Source: Aquiflexum lacus
GTDB lineage: Bacteria; Bacteroidota; Bacteroidia; Cytophagales; Cyclobacteriaceae
Direction of reading: 5' to 3'
Assembly (NCBI RefSeq): GCF_015476655.1
Contig: NZ_JABFHF010000031.1
Span: 1 to 64,000, forward strand
Length of the DNA: 64,000 nucleotides
The translations under genes were made by a program, and so were the position numbers. This document shows positions 54,174-62,936 of the stretch, one piece after another. Below the pieces are notes generated by a model. The model saw only the letters and a program-made list of their open reading frames with translations, was not told the origin of the DNA and did no database searches. How positions within the stretch are numbered: the stretch's first letter is position 1; each line of letters begins with the position of its first letter.

Positions 54174-54212
54174 GTGAGTATCTTCACTCACTTCATTTCG
54201 GGTTTAGAACAA
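54174..54212. repeat. Hairpin repeat, partial copy
   Basis: AAGTGAGTATCTTCACTCACTT forms a near-perfect 9-bp hairpin followed by CATTT and GGTTTAGAA. This is a diverged partial copy of the repeats at 55180 and 56692. It lies 3' of the leftward PIN gene. Confidence 0.6.
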
Positions 54213-54293
54213 TTTCATGGGTATGATAAATATAAGGAGGATCGGCGAGGCTTGGGTTTGAATAATAATACTGTTCCGACTAAAATAGGGATA

Positions 54294-54698
54294 TCAGAAA
54301 CTTTTCAGAAAATCTGCCGCATTCAGGATGGGAATGCCACGGAAAGGGTGTAATATGAGTAAGTCTTTATCACCTGAAACAACACATTTCACCTTTGAGG
54401 AAATTGCCACTTCTAAGAACTTAATATCCTTTTCATCACGGCAATCGACACCTAAAATAGGTAAATATTCAACAATCAAGGCATTCTCTACAATTTGCTG
54501 AAGGCGATATTTGCTTTGATTTTTTGTTAGATACTTTTCAATGAAAGGCCTGCTAATTACTTCTTTTAATTCAGACAATGTTACATCTGTAAAGACTATT
54601 TGTCCAATTTCCTGAGCATGGTTTAATGCTAAAGCAGGGATATTCAAAGGCTTCAAACAAGCACTAACAAGTACATTTGTATCAAAAACGAAGAGCAA
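54294..54698 (-). CDS. PIN-domain ribonuclease toxin
   Basis: The 134-residue protein starts LFVFDTNVLVSACLKP and has the conserved acidic positions of PIN nucleases: Asp6, Glu near TLSELKEV, Asp/Glu in DEKDIKFLEVA, and Asp in VSGDKDLL. It belongs to the PIN_3/VapC-like group that cleaves RNA when released from its antitoxin. The antitoxin gene lies 6 bases upstream, and a hairpin repeat follows it. Confidence 0.88.
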   Translation of the reverse strand: MLFVFDTNVLVSACLKPLNIPALALNHAQEIGQIVFTDVTLSELKEVISRPFIEKYLTKNQSKYRLQQIVENALIVEYLPILGVDCRDEKDIKFLEVAISSKVKCVVSGDKDLLILHPFRGIPILNAADFLKSF

Positions 54699-54704
54699 AG
54701 AATA

Positions 54705-54944
54705 TTATTTTTTAGAAATGAAAGCTTCAAAAATTTCTGGTTTTAGGCGGGTTATTTTGCTGATTACATTTTCATCTACTCCCCGTTCCGCAAGTGTGAT
54801 TGCAAGCTCAATTTGCTCTGTGCCACTAGGATAAAGTTCCCCCCTTAATATCGCATTAACTGCTTTGCCAGCTATACTTATTCTACAGTCAGCAGGTAAA
54901 GCCTCCCATATTTCATCTTCGGATATATTGAGTAAAACTTTCAT
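54705..54944 (-). CDS. Antitoxin partner of the PIN toxin
   Basis: The 79 residues begin MKVLLNISEDEIWEALPADC, and the gene sits 6 bases upstream of the PIN toxin, the usual antitoxin-first order. The sequence is helical and acidic-to-neutral; no well-known DNA-binding motif is certain. The assignment comes mainly from position. Its start codon overlaps, as ATGA, the stop codon of a gene fragment upstream. Confidence 0.7.
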   Translation of the reverse strand: MKVLLNISEDEIWEALPADCRISIAGKAVNAILRGELYPSGTEQIELAITLAERGVDENVISKITRLKPEIFEAFISKK

Positions 54945-55123
54945 GATAATAGATTTAAGTCACAACCCTTAAATTTAAGCAAAATTTTTTCCAATGCCAG
55001 TATCCTTTGGTCTAGCCTAATATATGGATCAAACTTATCCCTTGAAAACTCCTCCGCAAAATCCCTTAAGATTTCAGAAGAGTAAACTGAGAAACTACCT
55101 TTTTGGGCTTTATTATAGTTGAA
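54941..55123 (-). pseudogene. C-terminal gene fragment overlapping the antitoxin start
   Basis: A 60-residue open frame without any start codon ends exactly in an ATGA overlap with the antitoxin gene. The sequence includes YSSEILRDFAEEFSRDKFDP and LDQRILALEKILLKFKG and looks like real helical protein. It is best read as the remnant of a gene that once preceded the toxin-antitoxin pair in the same operon. Confidence 0.5.
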
Positions 55124-55179
55124 TTAAAGGATAATCAAATTTGAATATCCCCCTATATGCAAGTTGCGGAAGTTTTCTT

Positions 55180-55279
55180 GCCGAAGTGAGTGTCTTCACT
55201 CACTTCATTTTAAGGTTAGAATGAAAACGGAGGTTTGAGTAAAAAAGGAGGTCGTCAGTGGAGACACTGACAACGGCGT
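55180..55279. repeat. 100-base hairpin repeat, copy 1
   Basis: This unit is identical base for base to 56692-56791. It contains two hairpins: AAGTGAGTG/CACTCACTT with a TCTT loop, and GTCAGTG/CACTGAC with a GAGA tetraloop. It lies 65 bases 3' of the leftward lipoprotein gene. Between the gene fragment (55123) and this repeat I see nothing else. Confidence 0.85.
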
Positions 55280-55343
55280 CACTGACAATGGCAAAGGAAA
55301 TCCGGGATGATTTTTGATTTTTTAGCCTTTAAGAAAAATTTCC

Positions 55344-55814
55344 TTATTCATTTCCGGGCAAATTCTCAGTAAGTCTGTATGCATTGGCAGCTTCTATTAA
55401 TTCAGTTTCTAAATTGACATCATATTGGAAATTTTGTAACTGCCACTTATCCTTTGGTTTGTAATAAATGAACAAATACCTGATAGGTTGTCGGTCATAT
55501 TTTACAATAAATGAAAATAAAATATAATTTTCACCGATGCTTCTTTTGAAAATAAGGTCATTTCCTTGATATTGCCCCAACTGCTTTGTTAAATCATTTA
55601 GTTTATTTTTTACTTCAGAGGTCTGATTTTCATCTATCCATTTATTGGTCGAAAAAATAAACTCTAAAGCTTCACTGGATCCTTTAGAGCTATAAAGTTC
55701 AAAAAAGCGTTCGTTAATTATTTCTGGAGTCTGAGTTTCCAAAGACTTAGAGTTTGAGACGGAACAACCATGAAGAACAATGCTTAAAAGGAACAAATAT
55801 TGAATCTTTTTCAT
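55344..55814 (-). CDS. DUF4019-like lipoprotein
   Basis: From Met3 of the frame the 156 residues begin MKKIQYLFLLSIVLHGCSVS, a lipoprotein signal with lipid-anchor Cys17. The rest resembles the DUF4019 pattern of a small alpha/beta domain (ALEFIFSTNKWIDENQ, LGQYQGNDLIFKRSIGENY, YYKPKDKWQLQNFQYD). The function is unknown. It lies between two toxin-antitoxin pairs and is read in the same direction. Confidence 0.7.
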   Translation of the reverse strand: MKKIQYLFLLSIVLHGCSVSNSKSLETQTPEIINERFFELYSSKGSSEALEFIFSTNKWIDENQTSEVKNKLNDLTKQLGQYQGNDLIFKRSIGENYILFSFIVKYDRQPIRYLFIYYKPKDKWQLQNFQYDVNLETELIEAANAYRLTENLPGNE

Positions 55815-55843
55815 GAGCAAAATAGTTTATTGGATTATTGATA

Positions 55844-56185
55844 TCAAGAGGTTTTAATCGTAGTCGCACCAATTTCATTCGTTTTCTTGGAATATACAAC
55901 CATTCCCACCCTATCAATATGGGCTTGAAGTTCGGGATTGTTGATTTTGTTGAAATCCACCAAGTCGATTTTGTAAATTAATTCCAAGTCCTCCAAGGCT
56001 ACTTCGATATCCAATAGATCTTTCAGTACAATATGATCTCCTTTTACTGCCAGGTCAATATCTGAGCCTTCCCTGAAATTACCCATAGCCCGTGACCCAA
56101 AAAGGATAACCTGATTAATTTTGGTAAACTTTTCAAAAACCTCTGTGATTTCATTCCATACTTCCTTTGATAATCCTGTTTTCAT
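55844..56185 (-). CDS. MNT nucleotidyltransferase antitoxin (MntA-like)
   Basis: The 113-residue minimal nucleotidyltransferase has the motif LFGSRAMGNFREGSDIDLAV with Gly30-Ser31 and the metal-binding Asp42/Asp44, and a third acidic position in KIDLVDF. MntA-type proteins neutralise the partner HEPN toxin by AMPylating a tyrosine. It overlaps the HEPN-like gene by 4 bases (ATGA), the usual arrangement. Confidence 0.9.
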   Translation of the reverse strand: MKTGLSKEVWNEITEVFEKFTKINQVILFGSRAMGNFREGSDIDLAVKGDHIVLKDLLDIEVALEDLELIYKIDLVDFNKINNPELQAHIDRVGMVVYSKKTNEIGATTIKTS

Positions 56186-56616
56186 GAGAATAAATTTCCA
56201 GTTCTACCGCTTCTTTGATTTTCCAATTTCTCCTGAAGAAACTTAAACAGCTCAAAATATTCATTGATGATAGCTTCAGCAATGATTTGGGCAGTTTCAC
56301 TATCATAAGTATGTGATGTGAGTTCCCTGCTTTTTTTTAATCTTCTCCAACTCTCTGCATTATTAATAAGACCCATTTGAAATGCTTGGGTCAAAACTTG
56401 TCCAGGACCGTTAATGTCAGTAAGGCCTTGCTGCTTGATCAAATCCTGTAGAGTTTTCCAAGCCAATTCATAAGTGTACTCAAATCGTTGTATCAATCCT
56501 TCTACTTCCAATTCTGAAAGTTCTTCTTTACCTGCCAGTGCAACGGCTTGGGAAAGTTTATTCAAGGCTTTATTGAAGTTTGAGAATCTTTGCTCCCAAC
56601 GAATGTCTTCAGTCAT
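56182..56616 (-). CDS. HEPN-like (HI0074 family) toxin
   Basis: The 144-residue helical protein belongs to the HI0074 family of nucleotidyltransferase-associated proteins (AWKTLQDLIKQQGL, PGQVLTQAFQMGLI). It has an intact Rx4HxY motif at Arg97, His102 and Tyr104 (RELTSHTY), the ribonuclease motif of HEPN toxins and the site modified by MNT antitoxins. It is the upstream gene of the pair. Confidence 0.9.
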   Translation of the reverse strand: MTEDIRWEQRFSNFNKALNKLSQAVALAGKEELSELEVEGLIQRFEYTYELAWKTLQDLIKQQGLTDINGPGQVLTQAFQMGLINNAESWRRLKKSRELTSHTYDSETAQIIAEAIINEYFELFKFLQEKLENQRSGRTGNLFS

Positions 56617-56691
56617 TTGATTGTTTTTGATAAATATAAGGAGATACCAGCATCAATGTAAATTTCTACCCAACTTTCAGTAAGACCCGGC

Positions 56692-56835
56692 GCCGAAGTG
56701 AGTGTCTTCACTCACTTCATTTTAAGGTTAGAATGAAAACGGAGGTTTGAGTAAAAAAGGAGGTCGTCAGTGGAGACACTGACAACGGCGTTAGTGATAA
56801 AATTGAGGGTCGTCAGTGGAGATACTGACAAGGGC
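56692..56835. repeat. 100-base hairpin repeat, copy 2, with an extra hairpin unit
   Basis: Bases 56692-56791 are identical to 55180-55279. A further unit follows (GTCGTCAGTGGAGATACTGA), repeating the second hairpin with one change. It ends about 10 bases 3' of the leftward methyltransferase gene. Confidence 0.85.
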
Positions 56836-56844
56836 AAAGCAACC

Positions 56845-58035
56845 CTAACCGATTAAACGGCAACAAAAAAGCCTAAACTTCTCCCCCACCTTCGTCCCGA
56901 TTAAAAACTTCTCTCCGCCATCCTTAAGCCTGTATTTTTTCTTAAGTTCATCGGATGATAAAGCGTAATTTCGGGTAATGACATTGACTTTACCTGTTGA
57001 AAAGAGTTGTTTCAGTTCTTTCTTGGGATTGTTGATTTCTTGGATTACTCTGAGAATCCTTCCGGGGATTTCTTCGGGTAAATCTGTGCAGGTATATAAA
57101 TGTGAATTGGGATGCAGTTTTTTTAATCCAAATCTTTTTCCAAAACTTCTGAAAGCCCCGGCTTTCAAAATCGAAGAATAGGGTTCGATCAGGTATTTTC
57201 CGACTTCCCCAAATATGCTTTCACTCAATTCCTCCTCTTCATAGGTAAAAGAAAATTCCTTTGGACCAACTGACTGCAAATCGACCGCATGAACAATCCT
57301 TTCCTTACTTACCTTTCCTTCTTCCCGATAAAGCAATATCTCCTTTACTTCATTCCTAACAGAAACCACCCATATTTGTTGTATATCCGGGATTTCGTTG
57401 ATTGCCTGCTTGATATCCAACATGGGAGAGGCCTTGACCATAATTGATTTGCCTTTGGATTTCAAAAGCTCCCATTGGCTGACAATATCGGGTTCGCAAT
57501 CTGCGAGTTTATACAGTTTTTGGTTGTGATTTCCCCTTCTGGCAGGGTCCACAAATATCAGATCAAAAGTTTTGTCTGACTTTGAAAGGAATTCCAGAGA
57601 ATCACCTCGAATGATTTCAAATTTATCGGACTGAAGCAGATTAAAGTTGTACTCTACTATTGCTGACAGTTCGGGATTTTTCTCACAATAGACTGCTTTT
57701 TCAAATTTTTTAGCTAAATAAAAAGTATCCACTCCGAATCCCCCTGTCAAGTCAACCATACTTTTTCCTTTTGTAGGAATCCCGGATTTGAATTTGGCGG
57801 TTTCTTCAGAAGAGGCTTGCTCCAAAGAAAGGCTAGGTGGAAAAATCAGTTCAGGATGGGCAGCCCAAGAGGGGAGCTTCTGTTTTGCTTTCTGCCTTGC
57901 CTGAATCTGCTGCACAGCCTCCTTGAGGTCAAAATCAGTTTTCCCGGAATGGGCAAAAAGCAATTGTGCAGGATCCTCCATTAGGTGATCCTGCACAAAT
58001 TGCTTTAGTGATGCTGTATATTTTGTTAGGGGCAT
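56845..58035 (-). CDS. PG_1098/THUMP-like class I SAM-dependent methyltransferase
   Basis: The 396 residues contain a Rossmann methyltransferase core: MVDLTGGFGVDTFYLAKKFE (SAM-binding glycine loop), AVYCEKNPELSAIVEYN, and FDLIFVDPARRG (catalytic DPxRR-like motif). A C-terminal THUMP-like domain follows (about 320-396). This is the PG_1098 family typical of Bacteroidota, predicted to modify RNA, probably rRNA or tRNA; the target is not known. Confidence 0.88.
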   Translation of the reverse strand: MPLTKYTASLKQFVQDHLMEDPAQLLFAHSGKTDFDLKEAVQQIQARQKAKQKLPSWAAHPELIFPPSLSLEQASSEETAKFKSGIPTKGKSMVDLTGGFGVDTFYLAKKFEKAVYCEKNPELSAIVEYNFNLLQSDKFEIIRGDSLEFLSKSDKTFDLIFVDPARRGNHNQKLYKLADCEPDIVSQWELLKSKGKSIMVKASPMLDIKQAINEIPDIQQIWVVSVRNEVKEILLYREEGKVSKERIVHAVDLQSVGPKEFSFTYEEEELSESIFGEVGKYLIEPYSSILKAGAFRSFGKRFGLKKLHPNSHLYTCTDLPEEIPGRILRVIQEINNPKKELKQLFSTGKVNVITRNYALSSDELKKKYRLKDGGEKFLIGTKVGEKFRLFCCRLIG

Positions 58036-58087
58036 TACTTAATGATTATTTTTATTCACCACATGACGCATGAATATAACAATATTA

Positions 58088-59077
58088 TTAAGCCATGCTG
58101 TGTTCCATCAGGTATTCAGCAATCTGAACGGCATTGGTGGCAGCACCCTTTCTCAGGTTATCCGCCACGATCCACATGTTCAGGGTGTTTGGCTGTGATT
58201 CGTCTCTTCTCAGTCTACCTACAAATACTTCGTCCTTCTTATGTGCTGTCAAGGGCATAGGGTAAATATTGTTTGCAGGATCATCCTGAACCACTATGCC
58301 TGGAGTATTGGATAGGATTTCTCTGACTTCCTCCAGATCAAAATCATTGTGAAACTCCACGTTTACTGATTCCGAATGTCCCCCCATTGTAGGGATTCTG
58401 ACTGTAGTGGCAGTGACCTGAACGCTGTCATCCCCAAAGATTTTTTTGGTTTCCAAGATCATCTTCATTTCTTCCTTGGTATAGCCATTGGGTTGGAATA
58501 CATCTATATGTGGCAATACATTCAGGTCAATTTTATGGGGATAAACCATCTCAGCAGGTTGCCCGGCACGCTCGGCCATCATTTGGTCCACCGCGGCTTT
58601 ACCTGTTCCGGTGACAGACTGATAAGTAGAAACCACTATTCTTTTGATGCCATATTTCAATCGCAAAGGATTCAAAGCCAACACCATCTGAATGGTAGAG
58701 CAGTTTGGATTGGCAATGATACGGTCATCTATTCTCAGGTCTTTGGCATTGATTTCAGGGACCACCAGTTTTTTGGTAGGATCCATTCTCCATGCGGACG
58801 AGTTGTCAATTACTATTGTACCCACAGCTGCAAATTGTGGTGCCCATTCCAGAGAAGTTCCCCCACCTGCAGAAAAGATCGCAACGTCCGGCTTCTCAGA
58901 AACAGCCTGTTTCAATCCAATTACCGTATACTCCTTGCCCTTGTAGGTCATCTTTTTACCAGCGGATCTTTCACTGGCTACAAGTAGCAATTCGTCAAAT
59001 GGAAATTGGTGCTCATCCAGCACCTCGAGGATTTCTGAGCCTACCAATCCGGTAGCTCCTACAACGGCTAGTTTCAT
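58088..59077 (-). CDS. asd: Aspartate-semialdehyde dehydrogenase
   Basis: The 329-residue enzyme reduces aspartyl phosphate to aspartate semialdehyde, the step between the two activities of ThrA. Motifs are MKLAVVGATGLVGSEILEVL (NADP binding), catalytic Cys126 in NPNCSTIQM, and the His region MGGHSESVNVEF. It is transcribed leftward, apart from the thr operon, with a -7 element about 30 bases upstream. Confidence 0.96.
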   Translation of the reverse strand: MKLAVVGATGLVGSEILEVLDEHQFPFDELLLVASERSAGKKMTYKGKEYTVIGLKQAVSEKPDVAIFSAGGGTSLEWAPQFAAVGTIVIDNSSAWRMDPTKKLVVPEINAKDLRIDDRIIANPNCSTIQMVLALNPLRLKYGIKRIVVSTYQSVTGTGKAAVDQMMAERAGQPAEMVYPHKIDLNVLPHIDVFQPNGYTKEEMKMILETKKIFGDDSVQVTATTVRIPTMGGHSESVNVEFHNDFDLEEVREILSNTPGIVVQDDPANNIYPMPLTAHKKDEVFVGRLRRDESQPNTLNMWIVADNLRKGAATNAVQIAEYLMEHSMA

Positions 59078-59112
59078 TTTTTTCGTGTTAATTGGTTTTT
59101 ATAAATGAAGGG

Positions 59113-59120
59113 CAAAGGTA
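59113..59120 (-). promoter_or_regulatory. Candidate -7 element of asd
   Basis: On the minus strand TACCTTTG at 59113-59120 is an exact match to TAnnTTTG and would start transcription about 30 bases before the asd start codon. The -33 box is not clear. Confidence 0.4.
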
Positions 59121-59268
59121 AGGCAAGAATTTTCTAAAATGATATAGAGCCAAATGATAATTGCTTTATATTCAAAAAAATATAGTGTTTTTTGAAAGAA
59201 ATGGAAGAAAAGTAAGTTATCCGTTTAATTTGAATCTGAAGCAAAGTTGATTATTTATATTTAGGTAT

Positions 59269-62200
59269 ATGAAGCCTAGGTTTTTTGTAGGGGTTTTGCT
59301 CGCTTTAACCCTACTAGGTTGTTTTTTAGACCGAAACAAAGTTTTTGCACAGGTTCAGGATTTTGAAAGCAGCTTTGACATTGTCAATTATCCTGACGAG
59401 TTTTTATCAAATTGGTCAGCCAATGAGCTGAGAAATACTGCTGCAAGAGTTTTTCAAGCCTCAGGAGAAGGAAGAAATGGCTCAAAGGCTTTGGGAGTTC
59501 AGCCCATCAGTTCATTCAATGGGGAGATATATTTCAAAACGTCAACGCTGGACCTGATTAATCCCAAAATCACATTTTTTGCAAAAACCAGACAAAACGG
59601 TACAGGTAACAGGCCTGCTATTGTAGAAGTCTCTTTTTCAGTGGATGATCAAGATTTTGGGTCAAAAATTCAGGTCGGGACTGATAGCAGTTTTCCCAAT
59701 CGAAATACAGAGTACCAACTATATGAAATTGCAATTCACGATCAATTTCATGATTCAGAATCAGTGGTATTGAAAATCGAGGTCAAATATGGCCCCGGAA
59801 CAGGGTCAGCGGCAAGATTATTTATAGACGATTTCGGGGTCTTTAACGGTGATCAAATGGTTGACCCGATTCAGGTGAGAAGTGCAGCTTTGATGGATCC
59901 ATATTCGGTGGAGGTGGTCTTGGACAGAAAGGTTTTGGAGCCCGCAATATCACAGGTAAGTCTTGGGAATTATCCTATTGAAGAACTTATTTTTTACACC
60001 GATACATCATTTGTGGTGGTTTCTTCCTCGATGATTCAGGATGAAAGGGTTTGGTTGAACATGGAAGATATGCAGGAATTGAATGGTCGAATGACAGAAG
60101 AGATCGAATTTGAAATCGATAATTCTGACATCAAAATTGGGGAGGTAATTGTCTTAGCACCTAACTTGCTATCAATCAGTTTTTCCCAGCCATTTCTACC
60201 CGCATCTGTTTCTCAAACTTCCCATTTCATGATTCTTGGAACAACTCCATCTGGTATTGAACTTTCTGAAAATGGATTTACAGTTTTTCTGAGTTTGGGT
60301 AAAGAGTTGGTTTTGGGAGAATCAGTGACTATTGAAGCCAACAATGTCCAAAACATTCAGGGTAATACAATGATTGGAATCCAAAGGAAGACTTTTATTT
60401 ATCGTGATTTTGTAGAGATCGTTTATTTGGAATCAGAAACCAAACTTATACTTGTCCATGAGATGGATCTTGATTTGAATTCTGTGAATGTTGCTGGATT
60501 CAGTGTGGAGGATAATCTGGATTATAATTTTTCTATCAGCTTTCCAGAGCCGAATATCATTCAACTTGAAAGTAATAAGGCTTTTCAGGAGGGGCAGGTT
60601 TTTACCTTGCAGATGGGTGTAAGAAAAAATACAAGAGGTTTTGTGATACCTGGATCAAAGCGGGATTTTGTTTGGGATATTACTCCGCCTGAACTTGTAA
60701 ATGTCTTTCCCGTGAACAGGGAGAAAATACTGGCAGTTTTTTCAGAACCATTGGACCCTGTTTTTGCAGTTATCCTCTCTTCTTACCAAATCAATGGTGC
60801 AAAGCCAATTTCAGTTTTACTACAATCGAATCCCAACCAATTGATTTTGGAATGGGGATTTGAATTTGAAGAGGGGAAAGAATATTCACTGGCCTTGAAC
60901 GGGATTTCAGATCTGAATGGAAACGTGGCCAATAACATTAATTATCTTTTCAGTTTTACAGATCCGGGTAAATTGGCCTTTAAAGAAATTGTCATCAATG
61001 AGGTAATGGCTGCACCTCGTGCTGGAAATAGCCTTCCCAATGTGGAATATATTGAACTTTTTAATTCCGGTACCCGCCCAATTTATCTAGGAGGACTTCA
61101 ATTGGCCAATTCGAGAAGAGTGACCACAATTCCTTCTGGAATTTTGGATCCGGGTCAATATATCATTCTTGCCCCTAGAAATCAGGCCAATCAGTTTACT
61201 TCCTATGGACAGGTTTTAGGTTTGACGAATTGGCCCACTTTGCTCAACTCTTCGGATAAAGTCAAGTTACTGGATGCGGACAATCTTGTGATAGACAGTT
61301 TGGATTATAATACAGCAAGCTATGGGGGAAGCGCTATCGCTTCGGGTGGCTACAGTCTGGAAATCGTAAACCCCTTTGTGAAATGTAATTTACTGAACAA
61401 TATCCGGCCTTCTTCAGACCCAAAAAGAGGTACCCCCGGTTCCATCAATTCAGTATTTGAAGAAACTCCTGATAAGACAGCTCCTGTTTTTGTGAAATCG
61501 CAGGTTATCGGGGATAACCGTGTTGTGCTTTCTTTCTCCAAAACGCTCAACGCAAATATTCAAAATCTACAATGGGAGTTCCAGCCAACCCTAATTTTAA
61601 AAAATGTGGTCCAAGGAGAAAAGGTAACTGATCTCATCCTTGAATTCGAGGAAAGTCTGGAACCTGATATTTTTTACAAGGTGGCAGTTAAAGGACTTCG
61701 GGATTGTATCGGCAACCTATTGGATGAAAATAGTCAGGTGTTTTTTGTGATTCCTTCGGAAGCGAAAGTTGGGGATATAGTAATTAATGAGGTGTTATTC
61801 AATCCTAGAACCGGTTCCCCAAAGTTTGTGGAAGTTTATAATGCCTCATCCAGTTATATTAATTTAAAAGATTGGAAGCTGGCAAATCTCAATGCAGATG
61901 GGGAAGTGGCCTATAGAAGAGTGCTCTTCAGTGAAGATTTTGTTATTGCCCCCTTTTCTTTTTGGGTATTTACCACTAACAAAGAGAAACTAATGTCTGA
62001 ATACCCCAAAGGAAGGGAAGAAAAATTCTTGGAATATTCCTCACTTCCAAGTTATCCAATATCATCGGGAAACGTGGTACTGTCAAATTCTGACGAGACA
62101 ATTTCAGAAATATTCAGCTATGACGATAAGATGCACCATAGACTTTTGAGAGAGACGAAAGGGATTTCCTTAGAAAGGCTTTCTCCCCAAATTTCAGCAG

Positions 62201-62607
62201 GGGATTCAAATAACTGGTACTCGGCCTCTGCTTCCGAAGGTTTTGCTACGCCGGGTTATCGTAATTCCCAGGTTCATGATGGGCTCAATGGTTTTGGCAT
62301 TGAAGTATTCCCTGAGGTGTTTGTACCTGATTCGCCTGGCGAACAGCCCTATACCAGTATCGGGTATAATATGGATCAATCTGGTATGGCAGGAACCATT
62401 CGTATTTATAGTGTCAATGGGTTGTTAATAAGGGAATTATGTCAAAATGCCATCTGGGGAAATGAGGGTTTTTATAACTGGGATGGAACTGATTTAGGCG
62501 GTGTTAAAGTTCGGGCTGGGTATTATGTGGTGTGGGTTGAAATATTTGATTTACAGGGAAATGTAAAACAAATAAAAAAAACCGTTGTTGTTGGTACAAA
62601 ATTCTGA
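59269..62607 (+). CDS. Large secreted lamin-tail-domain protein with gliding-type C-terminal domain
   Basis: The 1112 residues begin with a signal peptide (MKPRFFVGVLLALTLLGC, cleavage probably after VFAQ). Several Big/SbsA-like Ig domains fill about 200-560 (for example RSAALMDPYSVEVVLDRKV, NVFPVNREKILAVFSEPLDP). Two lamin-tail domains are present (FKEIVINEVMAAPRAG near 572 and GDIVINEVLFNPRTG near 838). The C-terminal 90 residues (RIYSVNGLLIRELCQNAIWG, then WDGTDLGG and VRAGYYVVWVEIFD) are FlgD-like, as in type IX-secreted and gliding proteins of Bacteroidota. Surface adhesion or extracellular-matrix function is likely. Confidence 0.82.
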   Translation: MKPRFFVGVLLALTLLGCFLDRNKVFAQVQDFESSFDIVNYPDEFLSNWSANELRNTAARVFQASGEGRNGSKALGVQPISSFNGEIYFKTSTLDLINPKITFFAKTRQNGTGNRPAIVEVSFSVDDQDFGSKIQVGTDSSFPNRNTEYQLYEIAIHDQFHDSESVVLKIEVKYGPGTGSAARLFIDDFGVFNGDQMVDPIQVRSAALMDPYSVEVVLDRKVLEPAISQVSLGNYPIEELIFYTDTSFVVVSSSMIQDERVWLNMEDMQELNGRMTEEIEFEIDNSDIKIGEVIVLAPNLLSISFSQPFLPASVSQTSHFMILGTTPSGIELSENGFTVFLSLGKELVLGESVTIEANNVQNIQGNTMIGIQRKTFIYRDFVEIVYLESETKLILVHEMDLDLNSVNVAGFSVEDNLDYNFSISFPEPNIIQLESNKAFQEGQVFTLQMGVRKNTRGFVIPGSKRDFVWDITPPELVNVFPVNREKILAVFSEPLDPVFAVILSSYQINGAKPISVLLQSNPNQLILEWGFEFEEGKEYSLALNGISDLNGNVANNINYLFSFTDPGKLAFKEIVINEVMAAPRAGNSLPNVEYIELFNSGTRPIYLGGLQLANSRRVTTIPSGILDPGQYIILAPRNQANQFTSYGQVLGLTNWPTLLNSSDKVKLLDADNLVIDSLDYNTASYGGSAIASGGYSLEIVNPFVKCNLLNNIRPSSDPKRGTPGSINSVFEETPDKTAPVFVKSQVIGDNRVVLSFSKTLNANIQNLQWEFQPTLILKNVVQGEKVTDLILEFEESLEPDIFYKVAVKGLRDCIGNLLDENSQVFFVIPSEAKVGDIVINEVLFNPRTGSPKFVEVYNASSSYINLKDWKLANLNADGEVAYRRVLFSEDFVIAPFSFWVFTTNKEKLMSEYPKGREEKFLEYSSLPSYPISSGNVVLSNSDETISEIFSYDDKMHHRLLRETKGISLERLSPQISAGDSNNWYSASASEGFATPGYRNSQVHDGLNGFGIEVFPEVFVPDSPGEQPYTSIGYNMDQSGMAGTIRIYSVNGLLIRELCQNAIWGNEGFYNWDGTDLGGVKVRAGYYVVWVEIFDLQGNVKQIKKTVVVGTKF

Positions 62608-62667
62608 TCATTTGTGATATAATTCATAAATAATCTGTAATTTCATTGGATCTCAAACAACTGACCC

Positions 62668-62823
62668 ATGAAGCCGGACATTATCACCGAAACACTGAAA
62701 ACTTATTTTATTCAAAAAGGCAAAACCTTAAAGGTCATTCAAAGGTATCTTAGTATAAGATATCGCTTATCTACGGACGAAAAGTTGCTGGAAAAGAGAT
62801 TGCAAAATCTGGCTTCGAATTAA
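62668..62823 (+). CDS. Small basic hypothetical protein (51 residues)
   Basis: An ATG at 62668 opens a 51-codon frame ending with TAA at 62821, immediately before a terminator hairpin. The peptide starts MKPDIITETLKTYFIQKGKT and is helical and basic. The tight fit between stop codon and terminator suggests a real gene. I do not recognise the family. Confidence 0.5.
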   Translation: MKPDIITETLKTYFIQKGKTLKVIQRYLSIRYRLSTDEKLLEKRLQNLASN

Positions 62824-62847
62824 AAACCGTTCAAGACGGTTTTTTTA
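62822..62847 (+). terminator. Rho-independent terminator
   Basis: AAAAACCGT (62822-62830) pairs with ACGGTTTTT (62836-62844), loop TCAAG, followed by further T bases. It ends the transcript of the small ORF and possibly of the lamin-tail gene. Confidence 0.85.
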
Positions 62848-62936
62848 TTTTTGATTTTCAAAAGGTAAACGTATTTTAGGGGACTTTTCAATCGCCCTTT
62901 TATTCTGATTGGAATTAACCACTTAAAGAAATAGCT

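Noticed and set aside
58376-58987. 203-codon plus-strand ORF opposite asd
   Set aside because: It lies entirely antisense to the well-conserved asd gene and has no family features.
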